64,000 bases of DNA from Halobacteriovorax vibrionivorans. GTDB taxonomy: Bacteria; Bdellovibrionota; Bacteriovoracia; Bacteriovoracales; Bacteriovoracaceae. The DNA lies in contig NZ_QDKL01000001.1 of NCBI RefSeq assembly GCF_003346865.1, positions 186,001-250,000 of the forward strand, written 5' to 3'. This document shows positions 44,673-51,739 of this stretch, piece after piece; position 1 is the first letter of the stretch, and every line of letters begins with the position of its first letter. The translations under genes were made by a program, and so were the position numbers. The notes below the pieces were generated by a model. That model ran no database searches, was not told the origin of the DNA, and saw nothing but the letters and a program-made list of their open reading frames with translations.

Positions 44673-45089
44673 ATGAAAAAGAATATCTTATTCCTATGTA
44701 CGGGGAATTCGTGTCGCTCTCAGATGGCCGAAGGTTGGGGCAAAGCGCTCAATGGCAACAAGTATAACTTCTACTCCGCTGGAACAAAGAAGCATGGCCT
44801 TAATCCTTATGCCGTAGCTGTCATGAAAGAAGCAGGCGTTGATATTTCAAATCATGAATCAAAAACAACGGATGAAATAAAAGAGAAAATGGATATTGTC
44901 ATCACAGTATGTAGTGACGCAAATGAAAACTGTCCCTACTTTCCTGGTGGCAAGATCATACACATCGGTTTCGATGATCCTCCTCGCCTCACTAAAGACC
45001 TTAGTGACGAAGAAGAGATTCTTAAGATTTACCGACGCGTTCGCGACGAAATAAAAGAAGTGATTATTAATTTAGAAGAGAGAATATAA
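44673..45089 (+). CDS. arsC: arsenate reductase, thioredoxin-coupled type
   Basis: This 138-residue protein of the low-molecular-weight phosphatase fold reduces arsenate to arsenite. The P-loop LCTGNSCRSQMAEGW holds the first catalytic cysteine; VCSDANENCPYFPGG holds the second and third, seven residues apart, which is the thioredoxin-coupled ArsC arrangement. GFDDPPRLTKD follows as in the family. I start at the ATG at 44673 with AAAGG upstream, not the TTG at 44652. acr3 begins one base after its stop, so reductase and exporter are made together. Confidence 0.94.
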   Translation: MKKNILFLCTGNSCRSQMAEGWGKALNGNKYNFYSAGTKKHGLNPYAVAVMKEAGVDISNHESKTTDEIKEKMDIVITVCSDANENCPYFPGGKIIHIGFDDPPRLTKDLSDEEEILKIYRRVRDEIKEVIINLEERI

Positions 45090-45090
45090 G

Positions 45091-46101
45091 ATGGGATTTT
45101 TTGAGCGCTATTTAAGTATTTGGGTAACTATCTGTATCGTCGCAGGTATTATTCTAGGAAAGGTCCTTGGTTCATCAATTTCAATTTTAAGTGAGATGAA
45201 TATAGCGACTGTTAATATCCCTGTTGCTATTCTTGTTTGGCTGATGATATTTCCAATGATGGTACAAATTGATTTTAATTCCATTGCTGATGTTGGAAAA
45301 AATCCCAAAGGTCTAAGCTTAACAATTGTCATCAACTGGCTAATTAAGCCTTTTACAATGGCCTTCTTTGCATGGTTATTCTTCTCAAAAATTTATGCTG
45401 CTTACTTAAGTCCAGAGCTTGCACAAGAATATATTGCGGGAGCAATTCTCTTAGGTGCTGCTCCTTGTACCGCCATGGTCTTTGTTTGGTCTTACTTAAC
45501 AAAAGGTGATCCTGAGTACACACTTGTTCAAGTGGCCATTAATGATTTAATTCTTCTTGTTGCTTTCATTCCTATCGTTCAATTCCTACTTGGAGTCACA
45601 AGTATTTCTATTCCTTACGACACACTAATAAGTTCAGTCGTGATCTTTGTCGTAATTCCTCTACTTGCAGGCTATATCGCAAATAAAGTCTTAATTAAGA
45701 ATTTTGGGATGAAATGGTTTCAAGAGGTCTTTATGGCACGCCTTAAACCAGTTTCAATTGTTGCTCTTTTAACAACCCTTGTTCTACTCTTTGCCTTTCA
45801 AGGGGAAAAAATCTTAGCGAACCCGCTTCACATTCTTCTGATAGCAATTCCTCTTACAATTCAGACTTACTTTATCTTCTTTGTGAGTTGGGGAATTGGT
45901 CGCAAGATGTGCTTACCACATAATATCTTGTCCCCTGGTTCAATGATTGGTGCCAGTAACTTTTTTGAACTTGCTGTGGCCGTTGCTATTGCTCTTTTTG
46001 GACTCAACTCAGGAGCGGCCCTAACAACTGTTGTGGGAGTTCTTATTGAAGTTCCGGTTATGCTTAGTCTTGTTAAGATTGCAAATAAATGGCGCTATTA
46101 A
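45091..46101 (+). CDS. acr3: ACR3-family arsenite efflux permease
   Basis: This 336-residue protein has about ten membrane helices and the ACR3 signature: FFERYLSIWVTICIVAGIILGK at the start, FNWLIKPF-like TIVINWLIKPFTMAF, and GAAPCTAMVFVWSYL with the essential cysteine near residue 128. It exports arsenite made by ArsC. It follows arsC by one base. Its stop interlocks with that of the convergent gene at 46098 in a shared TTAA. Confidence 0.95.
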   Translation: MGFFERYLSIWVTICIVAGIILGKVLGSSISILSEMNIATVNIPVAILVWLMIFPMMVQIDFNSIADVGKNPKGLSLTIVINWLIKPFTMAFFAWLFFSKIYAAYLSPELAQEYIAGAILLGAAPCTAMVFVWSYLTKGDPEYTLVQVAINDLILLVAFIPIVQFLLGVTSISIPYDTLISSVVIFVVIPLLAGYIANKVLIKNFGMKWFQEVFMARLKPVSIVALLTTLVLLFAFQGEKILANPLHILLIAIPLTIQTYFIFFVSWGIGRKMCLPHNILSPGSMIGASNFFELAVAVAIALFGLNSGAALTTVVGVLIEVPVMLSLVKIANKWRY

Positions 46102-46934
46102 TTCTCAAATAATTTGGCAGTTCCTACAAGCTTTCCATCATCGTAGTAATTTGCCATCTTCATTCCAAACTTTGTCACAAAGTGAATGAAGGTATTATCG
46201 ACGATTCGAATAACAAATGAGCCATCCTCGCCATTTAAGATATTACGATTACCACCTGTACCTCGCGAGTGGGAATAATTCTTTCCATTTTCATCATATA
46301 AGAGAATTTCTGATTGCCCGTCAGTTCCCTTCCCATCATCTGATGAAAAGTAGTCGACATTTAAAACTATACGGTGGCGCTGACCTTTGTATTTACCATC
46401 AAAAAAATTAATTTGCCCCGCATAAGAACCATTAATTTTTCGTAGCTCTTTTGCATCATTAATCACTTTTGATTTTGCTAAAAAGACAGTTGGTTCAGTT
46501 ATCGCTGGAATTGGAGAATACTTCACCATCTCATATACTTTAGGCTCTTGAGGTGCGCTCACATCAGAAGTCTTACTAGGCATGCCCCATCTTGATTCAT
46601 TATCTTTATCAGTATTTTGCTTTGGCGCTAATTTTTCTCTTATTGAATTTCTTGCAATGAAGTCCGTTGGATCTTTCATGATCTCTTTTACTTCATCTTC
46701 TTGAACCTTAACTTTTTCAAGTCCAAGGGCCGCTAAGAATAAAGTAAAGGCTTGCGCAAGGGCCTCATCCCCCGCCTTATCAATAACTGGAACTTCCTTG
46801 ATCACTTCGACTTTCTTTTCTTTGATAACTTCAACTTCTTTGATTTGAACTTCAGGCTTTGGTATTTGAGATCTTCCAATAAAGAAACCAGCTCCCAGGC
46901 TGGCGATGACAGCAATAATTAATGTTGGCTTCAC
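46098..46934 (-). CDS. membrane-anchored hypothetical protein
   Basis: This 278-residue protein starts with a hydrophobic anchor (LIIAVIASLGAGFFIGRS). A short Lys/Glu/Val repeat (VQIKEVEVIKEKKVEVIKEV) follows, then a helical middle part and a beta-rich C-terminal domain from about residue 165 (GQINFFDGKYKGQRHRIVLNVDYF), probably periplasmic. No family is recognised. It lies 9 nt after the zinc-ribbon gene on the same strand, so both may be co-transcribed. Confidence 0.68.
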   Translation of the reverse strand: MKPTLIIAVIASLGAGFFIGRSQIPKPEVQIKEVEVIKEKKVEVIKEVPVIDKAGDEALAQAFTLFLAALGLEKVKVQEDEVKEIMKDPTDFIARNSIREKLAPKQNTDKDNESRWGMPSKTSDVSAPQEPKVYEMVKYSPIPAITEPTVFLAKSKVINDAKELRKINGSYAGQINFFDGKYKGQRHRIVLNVDYFSSDDGKGTDGQSEILLYDENGKNYSHSRGTGGNRNILNGEDGSFVIRIVDNTFIHFVTKFGMKMANYYDDGKLVGTAKLFEN

Positions 46935-46943
46935 TATTCTTCC

Positions 46944-47153
46944 TTAATTTAAAATATGAAGTGTTTCCTCTGTTCCATATGTGCAGTTTTCACATGTCAC
47001 CTCTTCATGAATATAGAGGTTATCGTGATCGGCTAAATGAGTCACAGTGAATTTGGCCCCACATTTAGGGCAACATTCAATTTGCTTTTTTACGTCTTCA
47101 ATTTCGCCAAAGTAACGTACGAAATTTTCGACTTTTACGGACCTTTCCTTCAT
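46944..47153 (-). CDS. small zinc-ribbon protein
   Basis: This 69-residue protein has two cysteine pairs, CCPKCGAKF and TCENCTYG, forming a likely zinc ribbon. I chose the ATG at 47153 because GAGGAG lies exactly six bases upstream; the ATG at 47204 would add 17 residues without such a site. It is divergent from folE2 across about 240 nt. A regulatory or protein-binding role is possible but cannot be told from sequence. Confidence 0.65.
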   Translation of the reverse strand: MKERSVKVENFVRYFGEIEDVKKQIECCPKCGAKFTVTHLADHDNLYIHEEVTCENCTYGTEETLHILN

Positions 47154-47310
47154 ATCAAGCTCCTCGTCACCTTCTATTTTACCGTATTTACTGAAATTTC
47201 GCATATTAAATGAGGTTATTTCATAAAAAACAACAACTTATGTTCATTAACTAATTGGTAATACACTGTATAGCCTTATAATTACTACGGAGTTCGTTTG
47301 CCAAAAGTCC

Positions 47311-47339
47311 TTGAACACGTTAAAACGTGCTATTATTAA
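47311..47339 (+). promoter_or_regulatory. folE2 promoter with palindromic operator
   Basis: TTGAAC at 47311-47316 and TATTAA at 47334-47339 are spaced by 17 bp. The spacer contains the palindrome CACGTT-AA-AACGTG at 47316-47329. An operator inside the spacer would block the promoter when bound. The sequence does not match the usual Zur box, though FolE2 genes are often zinc-regulated. Confidence 0.5.
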
Positions 47340-47394
47340 TAAAACGTAAGGTTGGACCACACCTACCTCTGCATAAGGAACAAAAGGACACACT

Positions 47395-48333
47395 ATGAAA
47401 AACATCGAAGCGCTTAGAAATAGCAGCGAAGATATCTTAAACTGCCAGATCAAAGATGATACTGGACTTAATGATTTCCAAAAAACGGCGAATGACGTGC
47501 ATATCGCAATTCCAAAAGTTGGGATTGAGAGATTTCGTATTCCACTAAATTTTGAACACAGAGATGGAAGTGTGCGCTCAACTGACGCACAAGCTTCAAT
47601 GTTTGTTTTCTTAGAAGCACACAAGACAGGTGCAAACATGTCTCGCTTCTGTAACATCCTTCAAGCAGAAGGACTTGAGAAGAACGTTAATAACGAATTC
47701 TTCGCAACAGTACTTAGAAGATACCGTACAGATCTTCGTGACTATGATACAGAACCATTGATTCCACAGGCCCACCTAACGCTAGACTTTAACTATCCAG
47801 TTAAGCAACAGTCACTAAAATCAGGAAACTGGGGTTGGCAATACTACAATGTATCAATGGAAGGAATTGAAGGTCGTGATGGTATTCCATACATCAATTT
47901 AACACTTAAGTATGAATACTCATCGACATGCCCATGTTCTCTTTCAATGTCTAAGCAATATGAAGAGCAATACAGAAATGGTGAAACAACGGAAGGAAGT
48001 GGTATCGCTTCTGCTCACTCACAAAGATCAGTTGCTACGATTACTGTTAAATACAAAGCAGAGTCGAAATTTCATGTTGAGGACTTAATTGAACTAATGA
48101 GAATCGCACTTCCTACAGAGACTCAATCTCTTGTTAAGAGACTTGATGAGCAGGCATTTGCAATCTTAAACGGTGATAATCCAATGTTTGTTGAGCACTC
48201 TACAAGAAGAATCTCAGAGGTTCTAAACTCTGAAAAAGAAATCCTAGACTGGCAGGCCAAGGTTGAGCACCTAGAAAGCTTACACAGCCATAATGCTGTC
48301 GGATATATCAGAAAAGAACACCCAAAAGCATAA
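47395..48333 (+). CDS. folE2: GTP cyclohydrolase FolE2 (type IB)
   Basis: This enzyme makes dihydroneopterin triphosphate from GTP for folate or related pterins and works with metals other than zinc. At 312 residues it matches the type IB family, with DVHIAIPKVGIERFRIPL near residue 35, the metal-site cysteine in STCPCSLSMSKQY near 180, and EGSGIASAHSQRS near 200. AAAGGA precedes the ATG. A palindrome sits in its promoter and a perfect hairpin terminator follows. Confidence 0.95.
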   Translation: MKNIEALRNSSEDILNCQIKDDTGLNDFQKTANDVHIAIPKVGIERFRIPLNFEHRDGSVRSTDAQASMFVFLEAHKTGANMSRFCNILQAEGLEKNVNNEFFATVLRRYRTDLRDYDTEPLIPQAHLTLDFNYPVKQQSLKSGNWGWQYYNVSMEGIEGRDGIPYINLTLKYEYSSTCPCSLSMSKQYEEQYRNGETTEGSGIASAHSQRSVATITVKYKAESKFHVEDLIELMRIALPTETQSLVKRLDEQAFAILNGDNPMFVEHSTRRISEVLNSEKEILDWQAKVEHLESLHSHNAVGYIRKEHPKA

Positions 48334-48340
48334 GAAATAG

Positions 48341-48370
48341 AAGGCCTCTAAATAAGAGGCCTTTATTTTA
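48341..48370 (+). terminator. folE2 terminator
   Basis: The stem AAGGCCTCT / AGAGGCCTT with a five-base loop is followed by TATTTTAT. It ends the folE2 transcript just before the tRNA promoter. Confidence 0.85.
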
Positions 48371-48403
48371 TCAAAAAAATATTATATTTTTTAAATTTCT
48401 ATA

Positions 48404-48432
48404 TTGACAACTAAGGGTGAAATCCTTATTCT
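48404..48432 (+). promoter_or_regulatory. tRNA-Val promoter
   Basis: A perfect -35 TTGACA (48404-48409) and -10 TATTCT (48427-48432) with 17-bp spacing lie directly upstream of the tRNA gene, at the expected distance for a short tRNA leader. Confidence 0.85.
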
Positions 48433-48451
48433 AACTCCACTTCAAATCGGA

Positions 48452-48527
<76 letters not shown>

Positions 48528-48575
48528 CTTTTTTTCAGTGGAAAACCTCCAAAGAAATTCAAAATAAATTATTCG

Positions 48576-48600
48576 GAACTCTTTAGAGTTCTTTTTTTTT
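48576..48600 (+). terminator. tRNA-Val terminator
   Basis: A six-base stem GAACTC / GAGTTC with a four-base loop is followed by nine T, a clear rho-independent terminator 48 nt after the tRNA. Confidence 0.85.
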
Positions 48601-48604
48601 GTTT

Positions 48605-48659
48605 GCAGCATTTGCAGGAGCAAATGATGCAATTCAACCCGCGAGTCCCACGATGGGAC
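48605..48659 (+). repeat. paired hairpins of unknown function
   Basis: Two inverted repeats stand close together: GCAGCATTTGC / GCAAATGATGC (one mismatch, four-base loop, 48605-48630) and GTCCCA-CGA-TGGGAC (48645-48659). They lie behind the tRNA terminator and no gene covers them. They could be an extragenic palindromic repeat or part of a small RNA. Confidence 0.4.
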
Positions 48660-48804
48660 GAGTCGAGTACCTCAATTTGAAAACTATAAAGCCAATCATT
48701 GAAGATTATTATTTTTAATTGGTGACATATAAATACTCATGACAGTGAATTTCGAACTCTTTACTGCCATTGTCCAAGAAAAATTCAATATACTTTGTGT
48801 TTTT

Positions 48805-48833
48805 TAGACATAACAATTCGTAAAAAATATAAC
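48805..48833 (+). promoter_or_regulatory. promoter of secreted protein A1
   Basis: TAGACA (48805-48810) and TATAAC (48828-48833), 17 bp apart, place the transcript start at the conserved leader sequence CATCAAAACAACT that is shared with the A2 gene. Confidence 0.6.
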
Positions 48834-48903
48834 CTCCACATCAAAACAACTTAATTAATTAAAGGCTTCAACAAATTGAATGTCTAATAAACCGGAGGAA
48901 TTT

Positions 48904-49404
48904 ATGAAAAAAATTATCGCACTTGCTGCTGCACTACTAAGCGTTTCAACTTTTGCACTATCTGCAAACGATTCTTGGGATACAATCAAGTCTGAAGTAT
49001 CTGCTGATTGGGATCTTTCATTTGCTGGAACAACTGTATTTGTTGGTCGTCCAGTTAGCGCATTTGACGTATGTCTAGACGGTGACCAATTTGTTACAAC
49101 TAGAGAATTCCCAATTTATGAAATCGTTAAAGTTGGAAAATCTCACCCAGAAGCTGACGAAGATGGATATGCATCAGTAATCGTTGGATACGAAATCCTT
49201 TCTTTCCCAACAACTTACACTTCATATAAAGAAGTTTGTAGAAACGATGACAAAAACTGTAAGAGAGTTCCTTACACAGTTAACCAAGACCTAACTAAGA
49301 ACGTATCTGTAAAAGAAGTTGTTAGAAGAAACGTTGGTTCAAATGATCGTACAATTGAAAAGACACTTTTCAAGAAAGAATACGTAATCCCAGCTTGTAA
49401 CTAA
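48904..49404 (+). CDS. secreted four-cysteine protein A1 (cassette 1)
   Basis: This 166-residue protein has a signal peptide (MKKIIALAAALLSVSTFALS). Four cysteines are conserved in all four cassette proteins (FDVCLDG, KEVCRNDDKNC, IPACN at the end), probably as two disulfides. CCGGAGGAATTT before the ATG at 48904 is a very strong ribosome-binding site, and codons ending in C are frequent (AAC, TTC, TAC), suggesting high expression. The mature part is closest to B1 of the same cassette (both have TTREFP, ADEDGY and LSFPxTYT), but the signal peptide and leader are nearly identical to A2. No known family is recognised. Confidence 0.8.
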   Translation: MKKIIALAAALLSVSTFALSANDSWDTIKSEVSADWDLSFAGTTVFVGRPVSAFDVCLDGDQFVTTREFPIYEIVKVGKSHPEADEDGYASVIVGYEILSFPTTYTSYKEVCRNDDKNCKRVPYTVNQDLTKNVSVKEVVRRNVGSNDRTIEKTLFKKEYVIPACN

Positions 49405-49412
49405 TAAATTCA

Positions 49413-49448
49413 ATAGCTTAAGCGTTTTCCCTAAGGCGCTTAAGCTAT
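49413..49448 (+). ncRNA. conserved-loop hairpin between A1 and R1
   Basis: A perfect 12-bp stem ATAGCTTAAGCG / CGCTTAAGCTAT encloses the loop TTTTCCCTAAGG. The same 12-nt loop occurs in the hairpin after A2, where the stem has a different sequence. It is an RNA element rather than a plain terminator, although ACTTTTTAT follows. It may set the A to R-B expression ratio or bind a protein. Confidence 0.7.
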
Positions 49449-49455
49449 ACTTTTT

Positions 49456-49491
49456 ATAGCATGAGTAGATCTAACAATCTGTTCATGCTAT
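49456..49491 (+). promoter_or_regulatory. second hairpin directly before R1
   Basis: ATAGCATGA (49456-49464) and TCATGCTAT (49483-49491) form a nine-base stem ending 10 nt before the R1 start codon. It covers the region where a ribosome-binding site would lie, which otherwise is weak, so R1 translation may be limited. Confidence 0.5.
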
Positions 49492-49501
49492 TCCAAGTTC
49501 T

Positions 49502-50287
49502 ATGGATAAAACCAACTCCCCACATATCGGCCAAGAACCTCTTGGGCTTATCGATCAAGTCGTTAATGATTTGACTGATAATCTGAAAAGCTATCGCAAT
49601 ATAAAAATTGGCGTAAGACTTATCTCTGATAAAAGTGGAGTTAGTGAAAGGACAATTTATCGATTACTGGCCAAGGAAAATAAGCCTACATACCAAACAC
49701 TTCTAAAGCTTTACCGAGCTATTTATAACACTAATAATGACACACTTTTATTATCTCTAGTTCCTAAAGTGATTAAGAACGAGATTAATAAGTGTAATCC
49801 AAATAGAGCAAGTGAAGGTATTCAGTTTCACGAGAATATTGAAACTCAAATGTTATATGATCGAACTTTTGCTGAGATTTATATCTTAGCGGCATGTTCA
49901 CCAATAACCAATGAGCTAATTCAATATCGCTACGGTATGAGTGGAATGCTAACTTTAGAAAAGATGCTTGATATGAAAGCGCTCCGACAGACAAAGGCGG
50001 GACTGTATACCCTTGGAGAGAATCAAACGAATTTCAGCGCAAAAACACTTAAGCGCTTAGGAATGTCACTAATTGAAAAGTATAGTAAACCACAAGATGC
50101 AGAAGACTATGGAAATAATATCATCGGCTTCTACGCAGAAGGTTTGAGTGATGAAGCTTATAACCGTTGGCTTGAAGTCGACGCTAAGGCTTTTGAAGAA
50201 AAGATAAAAATTGCAAATGAGAGTAAATCAAAAGGAACAAAGAGATCTTTTACATTTATGGTAACAGATACTTTGAATGAGAAATAA
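49502..50287 (+). CDS. HTH regulator-like protein R1 (cassette 1)
   Basis: This 261-residue cytoplasmic protein has a helix-turn-helix near residues 38-75 (LISDKSGVSERTIYRLLAKE, then KPTYQTLLKLYRAIY). Its C-terminal domain ends in FYAEGLSDEAYNRWLEVDAKAFEEKI and a final strand FTFMVTDTL, a plan reminiscent of the TIGR02147/DUF4423 regulators common in Bdellovibrio-type bacteria. It is a clear paralogue of R2. It lies between two secreted-protein genes and B1 begins one base after its stop, so it probably controls or senses them. Function is inferred. Confidence 0.75.
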   Translation: MDKTNSPHIGQEPLGLIDQVVNDLTDNLKSYRNIKIGVRLISDKSGVSERTIYRLLAKENKPTYQTLLKLYRAIYNTNNDTLLLSLVPKVIKNEINKCNPNRASEGIQFHENIETQMLYDRTFAEIYILAACSPITNELIQYRYGMSGMLTLEKMLDMKALRQTKAGLYTLGENQTNFSAKTLKRLGMSLIEKYSKPQDAEDYGNNIIGFYAEGLSDEAYNRWLEVDAKAFEEKIKIANESKSKGTKRSFTFMVTDTLNEK

Positions 50288-50288
50288 T

Positions 50289-50837
50289 ATGAAAGAACTA
50301 ATAATAATTTTAGCATCCCTTTCTATCTATGCAGGCGTAGGAGGAGTTTCAGGTGGACCAAAGCCAACGAAAGATGACTTTGCAAAACTAGGACCAAATA
50401 CATCATGGGATAAGATTCTAAATGCTAAAAAACTAAGTGATGACATCAAAATAGAAGGCACAACTGTCTTTGTCTCAAGGCCAGTAAGTGCATTTGATAC
50501 ATGTCTTGATGGAGATATTCTCAGAACAACAAGAGAATTTCCTAAGTACGAGAGAGTTAAAGTTGGCAAAACACATTTTGGAGCAGATGAAGACGGATAT
50601 AAATATGTCAAAGTTGGAACTGAAAAGTTAAGCTTCCCTATCACCTACACAACATGGGATAGAGTTTGTGCAAACAATGGCAAGAGATGTCGAGAAGTAA
50701 CGAAAGAAGTTACAACTGAAACCATAAAAAAGGTGAAAGTTAAAAAAGTAAAAGTCTATAAAAGCAATAGTGATAGGCTTAGAGAAGTAATTCAGGACTC
50801 TTTTAATAAAGAATTTATCATTCCTTATTGTCAGTAG
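50289..50837 (+). CDS. secreted four-cysteine protein B1 (cassette 1)
   Basis: This 182-residue protein has a signal peptide followed by a Gly-rich stretch (GVGGVSGGPKP) not found in A proteins but echoed in B2. The mature part, TTVFVSRPVSAFDTCLDGD and ADEDGYKYVKVG, is very close to A1, with the same four cysteines (RVCANNGKRC, IPYCQ). The ATG at 50289 follows the R1 stop by one base, indicating coupled translation. A Lys/Val-rich segment (IKKVKVKKVKV) is specific to this protein. A strong terminator follows. Confidence 0.78.
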   Translation: MKELIIILASLSIYAGVGGVSGGPKPTKDDFAKLGPNTSWDKILNAKKLSDDIKIEGTTVFVSRPVSAFDTCLDGDILRTTREFPKYERVKVGKTHFGADEDGYKYVKVGTEKLSFPITYTTWDRVCANNGKRCREVTKEVTTETIKKVKVKKVKVYKSNSDRLREVIQDSFNKEFIIPYCQ

Positions 50838-50859
50838 ATGAACAATTCAAAATAAATTA

Positions 50860-50888
50860 AGCCGCTAGTAATAGCGGCTTTTTTTTTG
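50860..50888 (+). terminator. terminator of cassette 1
   Basis: The stem AGCCGCTA / TAGCGGCT with a four-base loop is followed by nine or ten T. It ends the A1-R1-B1 unit. Confidence 0.9.
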
Positions 50889-50896
50889 CAAAATAT

Positions 50897-50927
50897 GGAC
50901 AAAATCTTCAAAAATCTTCATTTGTCC
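50897..50927 (+). promoter_or_regulatory. operator-like repeat upstream of A2
   Basis: The inverted repeat GGACAAA (50897-50903) / TTTGTCC (50921-50927) encloses two exact direct copies of AAAATCTTCA (50901-50910, 50911-50920). It lies about 60 nt before the -35 box of A2, a position for an activator or regulator site. Confidence 0.4.
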
Positions 50928-50986
50928 TAAAAAACCAAGATTCTTATGACAATGTCGATAAAAATCCCATTAATCGAGTGGAAAAA

Positions 50987-51015
50987 TTGTCACTTTAATT
51001 CAATCAAATTAATTT
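50987..51015 (+). promoter_or_regulatory. promoter of secreted protein A2
   Basis: TTGTCA (50987-50992) and TAATTT (51010-51015), 17 bp apart, lie at the same distance from the shared leader CATCAAAACAACT (51021 onward) as in A1, which supports both promoter calls. Confidence 0.55.
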
Positions 51016-51094
51016 CATCTCATCAAAACAACTAAATAAGAAACAAATTGTTTAAACAACATTTCAAACAATTTAATAACAACCGGAGGAATTT

Positions 51095-51589
51095 ATGAAA
51101 AAATTAATCGCACTTGCTGCTGCATTACTAAGCGTTTCATCTTTTGCACTATCTGCAAACGACACTTGGGATCACATTAGAGAAGAAGTTAAAAATGACG
51201 TAAACCTAGTTATGTCTTCAGGGTACTCAGTATTCATGGGAACAACTAGAACTACAGCTTTTAACGTATGTGTTAACGGTGAAAACTTCAATACAACTAA
51301 GCCATTCCCAATCTACAAGTACGTTAGAACTAACAGAGGTGGAGATAATGATAACTTCAAGAAAGTAATCGTTGGTTACGAAATTCTTTCTTTCCCAATC
51401 TCAAGAGTTGTAACTAAAGAAATTTGTTACGGAAAAAACGACAACAGATGTAAAACTTATACAGAAGTTGAAACTCAATCAGTTGTTAAAGACATCACAA
51501 TTTCTAAGTTAGTTCGTCGTGGTGGAGATCGTGATGACAAGCTAGTAGAGCTTTTCACAAAATCATACGAAATCCCAGCTTGTAACTAA
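51095..51589 (+). CDS. secreted four-cysteine protein A2 (cassette 2)
   Basis: This 164-residue protein has a signal peptide (MKKLIALAAALLSVSSFALS) nearly identical in DNA and protein to A1, and the same CCGGAGGAATTT ribosome-binding site. Its mature part has diverged from A1 and instead resembles B2: FNVCVNG, EICYGKNDNRCK, DDKLVELFTKSYEIPACN. The four cysteines are kept. Codon choice again favours C-ending codons. The family is unknown. Confidence 0.8.
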   Translation: MKKLIALAAALLSVSSFALSANDTWDHIREEVKNDVNLVMSSGYSVFMGTTRTTAFNVCVNGENFNTTKPFPIYKYVRTNRGGDNDNFKKVIVGYEILSFPISRVVTKEICYGKNDNRCKTYTEVETQSVVKDITISKLVRRGGDRDDKLVELFTKSYEIPACN

Positions 51590-51607
51590 TTACGAGTAAG
51601 GATCTAG

Positions 51608-51637
51608 GCAAGTGCCTTTTCCCTAAGGGGCACTTGC
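51608..51637 (+). ncRNA. conserved-loop hairpin between A2 and R2
   Basis: A nine-base stem GCAAGTGCC / GGCACTTGC encloses TTTTCCCTAAGG, the identical 12-nt loop of the hairpin after A1, although the stem sequence is quite different. Paired changes in the stem with an invariant loop are strong evidence for a functional RNA structure. Confidence 0.75.
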
Positions 51638-51645
51638 TAATATAA

Positions 51646-51672
51646 AAAGGCCAAGACACGTTCTTGGCCTTT
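51646..51672 (+). terminator. second hairpin after A2
   Basis: The stem AAAGGCCAAGA / TCTTGGCCTTT is followed by GTAATTTTTAC. It is a probable terminator that leaves A2 as its own transcript, so R2-B2 would need readthrough or the weak upstream TATAAA near 51724. Confidence 0.7.
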
Positions 51673-51739
51673 GTAATTTTTACTACTTAAATGTTTTTAA
51701 TTACGAAACTGGCCCAATTACCGTATAAATTGAAGCATA

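Larger units (their letters stand above)
48528..48903 (+). other. 376-bp region between tRNA-Val and secreted protein A1
   Basis: This stretch contains the tRNA terminator (48576-48600), two adjacent hairpins of unknown role (48605-48630 and 48645-48659), the A1 promoter (48805-48833) and the conserved A leader starting CATCAAAACAACT. No convincing coding sequence is seen. Confidence 0.7.

Noticed and set aside
47205..47394. Riboswitch upstream of folE2
   Set aside because: I see no match to folate or preQ1 aptamer cores; the notable structure is the promoter palindrome instead.
47247..47657. 136-codon minus-strand frame over folE2
   Set aside because: It is antisense to the certain folE2 coding region and has no family-like sequence.
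50327..50644. 105-codon minus-strand frame over B1
   Set aside because: It is antisense to a gene supported by its paralogues A1, A2 and B2.
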